Below are positions 22,912-29,870 of a stretch of 39,057 bases of DNA, one piece after another. Position 1 is the stretch's first letter; each line of letters opens with the position of its first letter. A program made the position numbers and the translations under genes. Location of the stretch: positions 1 through 39,057 of the forward strand of contig QFOU01000019.1 of assembly GCA_003241595.1 (NCBI GenBank). The letters run 5' to 3'. The notes under the pieces were generated by a model. The model saw only the letters and a program-made list of their open reading frames with translations, made no database searches and was not told the DNA's origin. This DNA comes from Pseudomonas fluorescens. Its GTDB lineage: Bacteria; Pseudomonadota; Alphaproteobacteria; UBA2136; UBA6156.

Positions 22912-24453
22912 ATGGTTGCACACGTTTCGACACTCGCATTACAGGGTTTGCACGGCTTGCCGGTACAGGTAGAGGTACAGGTTACCGGCGGATTGCAAGG
23001 CATTTACATCATTGGTTTAGCCAGCAATGCGGTGAAGGAAAGCCGCGACCGCGTGCGGGGCGCTTTCCATGCACTGGGCATCGCCTTGCCGGACAAGCGG
23101 GTGACGGTGAATTTGAGTCCGGCGGATGTGGCCAAGGATGGTAGTCATTATGATCTGGCGATCGCACTGGGATTGCTGCTGGCGTTTGGCATCGTACCTG
23201 ATGACAGTGCGCAGGGTTTGGTGGCGATGGGCGAGCTGGGGCTTGATGGTTCGGTACGACCTGTAGCGGGATGTTTGCCGGCGGCACTGCATGCGGCGAG
23301 TACCGGTGCGCGACTGATGTTGGTACCGGCGGCGAACGGGCCGGAAGCGGCGTGGGCGGGACAAAGTTCCAGTTTGCAGGGGGGGATGGCGGTGTATGGG
23401 GTGGAAAGCCTGCATCAGCTTATCCGCCATCTGCGTGGCGACGAGCTGATGATGCCCCTGAACCCCAAGGCCCGCAACAATACCGCCTTACTGGCGGGGG
23501 ATCTGGCCGACATTCGCGGACAGGAAGGTGCCAAACGGGCGGCGGAAATTGCTGCGGCCGGTGGCCACCACCTGCTGATGAGCGGGCCTCCCGGCAGCGG
23601 TAAAAGCATGCTGGCGGCGCGGTTGCCCGGCCTATTGCCGATGCTCTCTCCGGCCGAAGCGCTGGAAGTGAGTATGATCCACAGTGTGGCCGGTACGTTG
23701 GGTGCAGACGCCGAGGGGGGATTGATGACGGCGCGGCCTTTCCGTGACCCCCACCACAGCGCCAGCAGCGTGGCCCTGACCGGTGGCGGATTGAAAGCCA
23801 AACCCGGCGAGATGAGCTTGGCGCATCGTGGTGTGTTGTTCATGGACGAATTACCGGAATTTCCGCGTACCGTATTGGAAACCCTACGTCAGCCATTGGA
23901 AACCGGCACCATTACGATCAGTCGGGCCAGTGCGCATGTGACGTATCCGGCGCGGTTCCAACTGATTGCGGCGATGAACCCGTGTGCGTGCGGCTATCTG
24001 GGCGATCCGCAGAAAGGGTGCAAGAAGCAACCGGTGTGTGGGCAGGACTATACGACACGGCTGAGTGGGCCGTTGCTGGACCGTTTTGACCTGCGGGTGA
24101 GTGTACCGGCCGTCAAGATCAGCGACTTGAACCTGCCCCCTGCCAAGGAAGGTACTGCGGAAGTGGCGGCGCGTGTTGCCCGCGCCCGCGCCCTACAAAC
24201 CGCCCGCTTTGCCGCATTGGATGGCAAAGGGGTGGTGTGCAATGCCGAATTGAACGGGCGCCTGCTGGATGAGTTTTGTCCGTTGAATGAAGACGGGCGC
24301 AAGTTGATGACCACGGCCGCTGAGAAAATGGGACTTTCGGCACGCGGTTACCACCGCGTATTGCGTGTGGCACGCACCATTGCCGATCTGGCCGGTGAGG
24401 AACATATCGGCAAACCTCATCTTGCCGAGGCGTTGGCGTATCGCGTTTTATAA
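22912..24453 (+). CDS. comM: ComM/YifB family Mg-chelatase-like AAA ATPase
   Basis: 513 residues, full length. In naturally competent bacteria ComM is a helicase that promotes branch migration during integration of donor DNA. The N-terminal Lon-protease-like fold is seen in VEVQVTGGLQGIYIIGLASNAVKESRDRVRGAF and NLSPADVAKDGSHYDLAIALGLL; Walker A is SGPPGSGKSMLA (about 223-234), Walker B VLFMDELPEF, and the sensor region reads IAAMNPCACGYLGD. The Cys-rich insertion CACGYLGDPQKGCKKQPVC typical of the family is intact. The C-terminal domain ends in RVARTIADLAGEEHIGKPHLAEALAYR, as in other YifB proteins. An SH3b gene follows after 14 bases. Confidence 0.95.
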   Translation: MVAHVSTLALQGLHGLPVQVEVQVTGGLQGIYIIGLASNAVKESRDRVRGAFHALGIALPDKRVTVNLSPADVAKDGSHYDLAIALGLLLAFGIVPDDSAQGLVAMGELGLDGSVRPVAGCLPAALHAASTGARLMLVPAANGPEAAWAGQSSSLQGGMAVYGVESLHQLIRHLRGDELMMPLNPKARNNTALLAGDLADIRGQEGAKRAAEIAAAGGHHLLMSGPPGSGKSMLAARLPGLLPMLSPAEALEVSMIHSVAGTLGADAEGGLMTARPFRDPHHSASSVALTGGGLKAKPGEMSLAHRGVLFMDELPEFPRTVLETLRQPLETGTITISRASAHVTYPARFQLIAAMNPCACGYLGDPQKGCKKQPVCGQDYTTRLSGPLLDRFDLRVSVPAVKISDLNLPPAKEGTAEVAARVARARALQTARFAALDGKGVVCNAELNGRLLDEFCPLNEDGRKLMTTAAEKMGLSARGYHRVLRVARTIADLAGEEHIGKPHLAEALAYRVL

Positions 24454-24467
24454 GCTAGGGTGACGAC

Positions 24468-24956
24468 ATGAAGATTCGGACATTTTGCGGATTCGGCGTG
24501 GCCATGGTGTTGGCAACAGCGGCCCATGCACAGGAGGCTTCCGGCACATCGCCGTTTCCGTGGTTTGGCAGTTTGAAGAAAACCGAAGTGAACGTGCGCA
24601 GCGGGCCGGGTAACCAGTATCCCATCCTGTGGGTGTATCAGCGGGCCGGATATCCGGTGGAGGTTATGGCCCGTTATGACAACTACTACAAACTGCGTGA
24701 TGTGGAAGGCGAAGAAGGCTGGGTGTACATCGGCATGGTCAGCCGCCGCGTGACCGCGTTGGTGGGGGGCAAAGATACGCCTTCCAACATCAGCCGCAGT
24801 GCCAGCATCGGCAGCCCCATCGTGGCACGCCTGGCCCCCGGTGTGGTGGTTGAGCTGGGTGAGTGCAAAGACGTTGAAAACCAGACCCTGTGCGAAGTGG
24901 AAGCGCCCGGCGCCAGTGGCTGGATCGCCAAGCGCAACCTTGAGATGGTGAAGTAA
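24468..24956 (+). CDS. Exported SH3b-domain protein
   Basis: 162 residues. Signal peptide about residues 1-21 (cleavage after AHA). A bacterial SH3 domain starts at about 38 with KKTEVNVRSGPGNQYPILWVYQRAGYPVEVMARYDNYYKLRDVEGEEGWVYIGMVS, and a second, degenerate copy covers about 105-160 (SPIVARLAPGVVVELGECKDVENQTLCEVEAPGASGWIAKRNLE). Such domains bind cell-wall peptides, so a periplasmic peptidoglycan-related role is likely. Two Cys (CKD, CEV) could form a disulphide. It follows comM by 14 bases with AGGGTG before its start, so the pair is co-transcribed. The family occurs widely in Alphaproteobacteria as a single-copy exported protein of unknown task. Confidence 0.87.
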   Translation: MKIRTFCGFGVAMVLATAAHAQEASGTSPFPWFGSLKKTEVNVRSGPGNQYPILWVYQRAGYPVEVMARYDNYYKLRDVEGEEGWVYIGMVSRRVTALVGGKDTPSNISRSASIGSPIVARLAPGVVVELGECKDVENQTLCEVEAPGASGWIAKRNLEMVK

Positions 24957-24973
24957 CCTCCCCTCATTGAAAG

Positions 24974-24993
24974 AGGCCCCGAGGGGCCTTTTT
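24974..24993 (+). terminator. Terminator of comM-SH3b, possibly bidirectional
   Basis: AGGCCCC/GGGGCCT stem with a two-base loop followed by T5 on the plus strand. On the minus strand the hairpin is followed by CTTTC, so it may also end the hemE unit. Confidence 0.85.
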
Positions 24994-24999
24994 CTGACA

Positions 25000-25275
25000 T
25001 TAGAACGTGAGGTTCAGGTTGTCGAAGCGTTGGATGCCGATCTGGTCGGCCGGGGGGGAACAGGCGGGGGAGCACCACGGGCACTTGCAGCTAAGAGCAG
25101 TGGCGAGATCGGGACTGACCAAGGCGACCGTTTCAGCAAACGGGGCTGAGGTTTGCATCAGGTGCAGGAACAACAGGGCCGTACCCCCCATACCGGCCAG
25201 CGACATGAGCGCCAGCATCGGTTTGGACGGACGACGGAAAGTAGCAGCGGAGACCCAGTTCATGGTGACGAGCAT
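25000..25275 (-). CDS. Small membrane protein with Cys-rich tail, downstream of hemE
   Basis: 91 residues from the ATG at 25275, with AAGGGGG four bases upstream and the hemE stop 12 bases further on, so it is almost certainly co-transcribed with hemE. Not recognised. Basic residues (FRRPSKP, 13-19) precede one membrane helix (about 20-41), predicting the C-terminus outside the cytoplasm. The tail carries four Cys spaced C-x-C-x2-C-x3-C (63, 65, 68, 72) among Pro residues, which could bind a metal or form disulphides. The last ten residues QRFDNLNLTF resemble a short targeting or docking tail. A link with haem metabolism is suggested only by position. Confidence 0.65.
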   Translation of the reverse strand: MLVTMNWVSAATFRRPSKPMLALMSLAGMGGTALLFLHLMQTSAPFAETVALVSPDLATALSCKCPWCSPACSPPADQIGIQRFDNLNLTF

Positions 25276-25286
25276 AGACCCCCTTT

Positions 25287-26339
25287 TTAAGCTTGCCAAC
25301 CCCGAACCGTATCGACGATGCGCTGCACATTGTCGGGCCGGGTTTGCGGCGTGAGTCCGTGGCCGAGATTCACCACGTAACCCGGTTGACGGGCAGCGGT
25401 GTTGAGCATCGTGGTGAGGGCGGCGATCAGGGGCTCGGGTTCGCCGGTGGTCAGTTCGGGATCGAGGTTACCTTGCAACGTGATATGCGGTTGCAGGGTG
25501 TGGTGGGCCCACGACAGGTCGGTTTCGGTCGACAGCGAGAGCGCGTTGAAGGTACCGGTATGTTCGGCGGTGAGTGCCTGTAATTGCGCTTGGGTGGCCC
25601 CGCGGGGGAAGAGAATGATCGGTGTGTTGGGATATTGGGCTTTGAGGTTGCGGGCAATGGCAAGGAGCGGTTTTTGCACGACGCTGGGCCAGAGATCAGC
25701 CGGGGCGGCCAAGGCCCAGCTTTCGAAGATCTGGATGGCGTTGGCACCGGCGGCAATCTGATTGCAGAGATAGGTGGTGCAGGCTTCGGTAAGGCATTCG
25801 AGCAGAGCGGCGAAAGTAGAGGGTTCTTCCCGCGCCATACGCAGGGTGTTGGGAATACCGAGGGAGGGTTTCTCATCCATCATATAACAGGCCAATGTGA
25901 AGGGGCCGCCGGAGAAGCCGATGACGGCCTTCTCAGCTGGCAACGCGGCACGTGTGAGGCTGATGGTACGGCTGACGGGGGCGAGGAGTTCGGGGATGTC
26001 GGTGAGACGAGCGCGCATCTCGGTGAGTTGAGCTGCGGAGGTAAAGGCTTTGACACGGGGGCCATGGCCTTCGGAGAACGTCACCTTATGACCCAAGGCA
26101 TGGGGAATGGTGAGGATATCGGCAAAGATGATCGCGGCATCCAGACCAAAGCGTTCAACCGGTTGGACCGTGACCTCGGTCGCGGCTTCGGAGGAGAGGC
26201 AGAACTGGATAAAGTCTTTAAAGTGGGTGCGGATGGCGCGGTACTCCGGCAGGTAACGGCCCGCTTGACGCATCAACCAGACCGGGGGACGGCTGACAGG
26301 TTGACGGGTAAGAGCTTGTACAAGGAGGGAGTCATTCAT
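25287..26339 (-). CDS. hemE: Uroporphyrinogen decarboxylase
   Basis: 350 residues, full length. It converts uroporphyrinogen III to coproporphyrinogen III in cytosolic haem synthesis. The N-terminal PVWLMRQAGRYLPEYR (about 20-35) carries the substrate-binding Arg residues, AAIIFADILTIP the conserved Asp, and IGFSGGPFTLACYMM the second signature. NLGHGLTPQTRPDNV near the C-terminus holds the catalytic-pocket His. In many Alphaproteobacteria hemE borders the chromosomal origin, and here its upstream side is the 578-base gene-free stretch proposed as oriC. A 6-bp hairpin ACGAGA/TCTCGT at 26402-26417 lies in the region from which it must be transcribed. Confidence 0.97.
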   Translation of the reverse strand: MNDSLLVQALTRQPVSRPPVWLMRQAGRYLPEYRAIRTHFKDFIQFCLSSEAATEVTVQPVERFGLDAAIIFADILTIPHALGHKVTFSEGHGPRVKAFTSAAQLTEMRARLTDIPELLAPVSRTISLTRAALPAEKAVIGFSGGPFTLACYMMDEKPSLGIPNTLRMAREEPSTFAALLECLTEACTTYLCNQIAAGANAIQIFESWALAAPADLWPSVVQKPLLAIARNLKAQYPNTPIILFPRGATQAQLQALTAEHTGTFNALSLSTETDLSWAHHTLQPHITLQGNLDPELTTGEPEPLIAALTTMLNTAARQPGYVVNLGHGLTPQTRPDNVQRIVDTVRGWQA

Positions 26340-26614
26340 GCGCGCACCCTACCTAATACAGAGAAGAATTCCAAGAGATGATGATGTCTGAAAAAGTGAT
26401 GACGAGACACTTCTCGTGAAAGAGCAAAAAAGAGAAAGAGAGTTTTTTGAAAAGAGAAGAGAGAAATGTTCTTTACTCTTGTGCTGTGGGTTGTGGGGGT
26501 AAGTTGGGAAAGGGATATATCTTCATAGAGATAAGTTTGTGGAGTTGGTGTGGATTGCCGGAGTTGAAGGTAAAAATAAGTGGTGAAGTTATCCCTGTTG
26601 AGAAGAGGAGGAGA

Positions 26615-26662
26615 AAGCTTGGGGGTAAGTGGAGGAGTTATCCCTGAGTTTATCCCAAGCTT
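26615..26662. repeat. Nine-base inverted repeat around DnaA-box-like motifs
   Basis: AAGCTTGGG (26615-26623) and CCCAAGCTT (26654-26662) are separated by 30 bases. One arm overlaps the TTATCCCAA motif and the spacer contains a TTATCCCTG, a layout fitting a DnaA-binding cluster. Confidence 0.5.
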
Positions 26663-26813
26663 CAGGGAGAGAATTCACAGGCGGTTGGGGAGAAGGATGT
26701 CAGGCTTTTGATATGCCACGCAATTAGCTACGGAGTGCGGGGTGGGTTTTGAAGGGAGGGGACGCCTTTCCTTCGTATTCTAAAGCGATTCCAGAGACAG
26801 GCATGCTTGCAAA

Positions 26814-26867
26814 GCTCATGCGCGACGAAGTCGAAGCATGAGCGGCAAAATGCCGTCAGCGACGAAG
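26814..26867. repeat. Inverted and direct repeats at the smr side of the candidate origin
   Basis: GCTCATGC/GCATGAGC arms (26814-26821, 26836-26843), then a small hairpin CGGCA/TGCCG (26843-26855), then a second copy of GCGACGAAG (26859-26867; first copy 26822-26830). This could be the 3' end structure of the hemD-smr transcript or an origin element. There is no T-run. Confidence 0.45.
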
Positions 26868-26917
26868 ACACATAGCGAATAACCTTTCAACGAACCTTCT
26901 GCCTCAATGCAAGAAGT

Positions 26918-27472
26918 CTAACGATGATAGCGCTTCAAATACACATAGATAGCGCCGGTGCCCCCATCCGCTTGTTGTGCTGTGTGGAAGGCGAGGACCT
27001 TGGGGTGGGAAGCCAGCCAGGTGCCGATCTGGAACTTAATGACACCCATATTACGTTCGGGACCGTAGCCGGTGCCTTTGCCGTGGATGATGAGAGCCGT
27101 GCGATGGTCGTTATCGACACACTTATGCAGGAAGTCGATCAACTCCATCCACGCATCACCTTCGCCAAGACCATGAAGGTCGAGCAGGGCGGTGGGGCGG
27201 AGTTTGCCTTGGGCAAGATGTTTGTAGAGGTGGGATTCCATGTGCGGGGCATGGCCGCAGATGAGCGTAGCGGTGTTGGAGGTGATGGGGAAGGCGGGGG
27301 CTTCGTTCCAACCCATGATGGGCTTGGGTTTGGCGGGAAGTGTGTAAATGTCTGGATTGGTCGGCGCGGGCATCTTGGGAAGAGCCGGTGTCGGGGGAGC
27401 CTTGGTGCCGAGCGGGCGGATGGATTCCATTTCCTTGGCCCAGGCAGGATCGATCGGCGGCTTTTTGGTCAT
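26918..27472 (-). CDS. Smr-domain protein
   Basis: 184 residues. The N-terminal about 85 residues are Pro-rich and low in structure; the Smr domain covers about 90-184, with LDLHGLGEGDAWMELIDFLHKC (first helix, LDLHG motif) and LIIHGKGTGYGPERNMGVIKFQIGTWL (HGxG motif), ending in GTGAIYVYLKR. Smr domains are nucleases related to the C-terminal domain of MutS2; stand-alone alphaproteobacterial versions (DUF2027-free, SmrA/B-like) have been linked to nicking of structured DNA or to rescue of collided ribosomes. It starts 18 bases after hemY, so it is the last gene of the hemD operon and borders the candidate origin. Confidence 0.9.
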   Translation of the reverse strand: MTKKPPIDPAWAKEMESIRPLGTKAPPTPALPKMPAPTNPDIYTLPAKPKPIMGWNEAPAFPITSNTATLICGHAPHMESHLYKHLAQGKLRPTALLDLHGLGEGDAWMELIDFLHKCVDNDHRTALIIHGKGTGYGPERNMGVIKFQIGTWLASHPKVLAFHTAQQADGGTGAIYVYLKRYHR

Positions 27473-27490
27473 GGAATATGGATTTGACGA

Positions 27491-28267
27491 CTAGGCTTCG
27501 GGGAAGGTTTCGGACGCGGTGGGTAACCATGTTTGAATGGACTTGACCCAACGGGTATCGAGCAACGGACGTGCGGTGAGCGTGTTGGGGCCTTGCAGGA
27601 TAAGACCAAGTAGCTTGGTGCGTTCAGCACCCAGCTGGGGTTTGAGGGCGGGGAGAAGATCGCCGGCCTGGGGGCTGTTGGTATTGACCAAGGCTTTGAA
27701 TTGCAGAACTAAAAGCGCCGGGTTGGTGGGAATATGCTGGCGGCCGATGGCGGTGATGCGGGCCACTTCGTCCCATTGATTTTGTTGTGCATAGAAGCGC
27801 GCGGCGACAAGCGATGCGAGGGCTGCGAGCCTGGGATTGGCGAGCTTTTTTTCCAAGAACGGCGGTGGTGACGTGGGATCGGCGGGCAATTGCAGGGTGA
27901 GCAGATCGGCGAGATCGGCGTGGATTTCGGAATCCGGTGTATAGGCCTTGAGATGCTTGAGGGCTGTGGGGCCATCGTTCATGGCAAAGGCGGCATAGGC
28001 ATCGGCGAGGTGGCTGTTGGCATTCTCGCGGCGGCGGCGCAGCATGGAGTTGGGGAGGCGCAGCATCCAGCCGGTGAAGCGACCCAGATAAAAGGCGGCG
28101 ATGATGACCATCAGGCCCACCAGAATGGCCACCGGTGCGGTTGTGGTGGCGGTGTGCTCGGCGATGGTGATGCTGACCGGCATGGGAGCCGAGCCCAATT
28201 GCCCGAGCAGGAGTACCGCCATGAGCAGGATGATGAAGATCAGGATCGCATGGAGGGCGGTTTTCAT
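27491..28267 (-). CDS. hemY: HemY N-terminal domain protein (TPR-like membrane protein)
   Basis: 258 residues, shorter than the roughly 400-500 usual for alphaproteobacterial HemY. Two membrane helices lie at the N-terminus (about 5-23 and 45-65, VAILVGLMVIIAAFYLGRFTGWMLRLP), the HemY_N hallmark. Next comes a helical region (RENANSHLADAYAAFAMNDGPTALKHLKAY; AALASLVAARFYAQQNQWDEVARI) that looks like TPR repeats. Despite its name this family is not protoporphyrinogen oxidase; its role near haem enzymes is unproved. It sits 21 bases after the mitofilin-like gene, in the order hemD-mitofilin-hemY conserved in Alphaproteobacteria. The missing C-terminal repeats suggest a reduced version. Confidence 0.78.
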   Translation of the reverse strand: MKTALHAILIFIILLMAVLLLGQLGSAPMPVSITIAEHTATTTAPVAILVGLMVIIAAFYLGRFTGWMLRLPNSMLRRRRENANSHLADAYAAFAMNDGPTALKHLKAYTPDSEIHADLADLLTLQLPADPTSPPPFLEKKLANPRLAALASLVAARFYAQQNQWDEVARITAIGRQHIPTNPALLVLQFKALVNTNSPQAGDLLPALKPQLGAERTKLLGLILQGPNTLTARPLLDTRWVKSIQTWLPTASETFPEA

Positions 28268-28288
28268 GGGGTCGGGCGACTTTAAGCT

Positions 28289-29137
28289 TTATTGGTCTTC
28301 GTTTTTAAGAAGGTAGGTATTGGTGTAGGTGGTGACCAGATGGTTCAGTTTACCCGTCTGGCTGAGGTAATCACGCGTCAGGCGGCGAAGTGGTTCCAGA
28401 CGTTGATCGTTTTCCAAGGGTGCGGTTTCGAGTGCGGCCATGGCATCGGTCACGGCGCCGCGTACCAATTGCTGCTGCACGGCGAGAACACCGGCGGTCC
28501 AGCGGTTTTGCGTGGCGGGTGTGCTGGAGATCTGGATGACCTTTTCCAATTGCTTGCGGAACCATGATTTTTCGGCTTCGGCCTGCACGTCATTCTGGGG
28601 CAGGTCTTCCGGCGGGGTGAGGGTGACGGTGTTGGCGGATTCCAGCAGCAGCACCTGCAGGGTGATGGGACCTTCCCGCGGGGTGGAACTACGCAGTGTG
28701 TTGGCGGCCTGTGCCAGTTGCGGCTGGCCGGTTTGTGCGGCCAGTTGCGAAGCCGCGGCGGCCAGTTGGCGTGGGAGGATGCCGCCTTGCGGCCATGCAT
28801 TCAGCAGCAGGCTGAGCGTGGTGCCGAGTCGGGCGGCGGTGGGGTCGAACACGGCGGGGGCCGTGGGATGGAGGCTTACGCTCGTTTCGGCCGGTGGCAA
28901 TGTGATGCTGGCGGTGGAAGGCAGAACTTCGGTGGAGGTGGTGACGGGCGTGCCGAGGCCATCCTGGTTTGGCAGTACGGCGATCTGGCTATTGGAAGTG
29001 GGGGGCAGGGGTGTGCCTGCGGCCACGGTGGTTGAGCTGGTGGCGTTGTATTCGGTATAGAGCTTATAGCCCACACCTGCACCGGCGACTGTGAGCAGGG
29101 CAATGCTGGGGATGAGGATGCGGGCGGGAAGTTTCAA
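28289..29137 (-). CDS. Mitofilin/Mic60-like protein (COG4223)
   Basis: 282 residues, starting at TTG 29137 seven bases after the hemD stop with AGGTG just before it. One N-terminal membrane helix (about 7-25) is followed by a Thr/Pro/Ser-rich stretch (about 30-95) and a C-terminal helical domain (about 165-282; KSWFRKQLEKVIQISS, then AALETAPLENDQRLEPLRRLTRDYL) resembling the mitofilin signature. Bacterial Mic60 bends inner membranes and tethers to the outer membrane; mitochondrial cristae use the same family. The coiled-coil usually found between the helix and the signature is not evident, so the protein is short. Identification rests on this domain and on gene order between hemD and hemY. 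Confidence 0.68.
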   Translation of the reverse strand: MKLPARILIPSIALLTVAGAGVGYKLYTEYNATSSTTVAAGTPLPPTSNSQIAVLPNQDGLGTPVTTSTEVLPSTASITLPPAETSVSLHPTAPAVFDPTAARLGTTLSLLLNAWPQGGILPRQLAAAASQLAAQTGQPQLAQAANTLRSSTPREGPITLQVLLLESANTVTLTPPEDLPQNDVQAEAEKSWFRKQLEKVIQISSTPATQNRWTAGVLAVQQQLVRGAVTDAMAALETAPLENDQRLEPLRRLTRDYLSQTGKLNHLVTTYTNTYLLKNEDQ

Positions 29138-29144
29138 GATACAC

Positions 29145-29870
29145 CTAGTTGTGTTTGTGGTTGGTGTGGTGGAGGGCGTGCAGCATGCCTTCCAGCGTAG
29201 GGGTGGGAGCCGTTATGACCGTGGGCCAAGCCGTTGCGGCCATAGCCACGGCGGGACTCAAGGCAATCGCTGTACCCATGGGGGCCATGTTGGCGTGTTT
29301 ATAGAGCTTTGCCAAGTGTTGAGCGGAGCCCGCTGAGAAGAGCAGGGTGAGGGTGTGGCTACCGGATGACGCCAAGGCATTTTGCGCATTATGCGGCAGC
29401 GTGAGGATGCGATGGGTGGCATAGGTTTGAATGGGGGTCACGCTGTGGCCGGCTTTGTGGAGGATCTCGTGCCAGTCGAGATCGGCATGGTCGCCGTGCA
29501 GGTGCAGGAAGTGCTGCTTGGGGAGCGAGGTGAGTGTTTGGGCGAAGGTGGCGGCGTCGGTCTGGCCGGTGGCGGCGACCTGATAGCCGGCTGTGGCGGC
29601 GGCAATGCCGGTTGCTTGTCCGACGCAGTAAGCCGGTACTTGTGGCAGATAGGGTTGGACGCCAAACACGCTGGTAAAGAACAGAGCGGTGACTCTGGCC
29701 GGTGCGGTTACCGGGATGGATTCCGGATGGCTGAGGGCCAGGGGGAAGATATCGGTATGGCCTGCGGCCTCGAGTGCGGCGAGTGTGCGCGGAAGGTGGG
29801 GGGCAGGGCGGGGCACGAGAATCATCGGCCCGCAGGCTAGCGCATTTTCGTGTTTTAGGACAGTATGCAT
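29145..29870 (-). CDS. hemD: Uroporphyrinogen-III synthase
   Basis: 241 residues from ATG 29870, or 226 from the ATG at 29825 that opens the first strand (MILVPRPAPHLPRTLAALEAAGH). It closes and isomerises hydroxymethylbilane. Divergent in sequence as this family always is, but the pattern fits: ALFFTSVFGVQPYL where a Ser/Thr pair contacts substrate, then PAYCVGQATGIAAATAGYQVAATGQTDAATFAQTL, the motif most typical of HemD. TLLFSAGSAQHLAKLY is the matching strand-helix of the second half. If the longer start is used it overlaps the start of divergent mnmE. It leads the hemD-mitofilin-hemY-smr operon. Confidence 0.87.
   Translation of the reverse strand: MHTVLKHENALACGPMILVPRPAPHLPRTLAALEAAGHTDIFPLALSHPESIPVTAPARVTALFFTSVFGVQPYLPQVPAYCVGQATGIAAATAGYQVAATGQTDAATFAQTLTSLPKQHFLHLHGDHADLDWHEILHKAGHSVTPIQTYATHRILTLPHNAQNALASSGSHTLTLLFSAGSAQHLAKLYKHANMAPMGTAIALSPAVAMAATAWPTVITAPTPTLEGMLHALHHTNHKHN

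Larger units (their letters stand above)
26340..26917. other. oriC: Candidate chromosomal replication origin (oriC)
   Basis: 578 bases with no credible gene between hemE and smr, the longest gap in the window. It has two copies of TTATCCCTG (26589-26597, 26638-26646) and one TTATCCCAA (26650-26658), matching DnaA boxes at 6-7 of 9 positions; a purine-rich A/G tract at about 26420-26470; a 9-bp inverted repeat AAGCTTGGG/CCCAAGCTT (26615-26623, 26654-26662) bracketing these boxes; and near smr an 8-bp inverted repeat GCTCATGC/GCATGAGC (26814-26843) with the nine-base direct repeat GCGACGAAG (26822, 26859). The position beside hemE matches Caulobacter and Rickettsia origins (established knowledge). 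No perfect DnaA box and no CtrA-type TTAA-N7-TTAA pair was found, so the call is probable rather than certain. Confidence 0.6.

Noticed and set aside
26447..26647. 66-codon plus-strand frame inside the candidate origin
   Set aside because: Starts at TTG without a ribosome binding site, and the DNA is purine-biased so long open frames arise easily.
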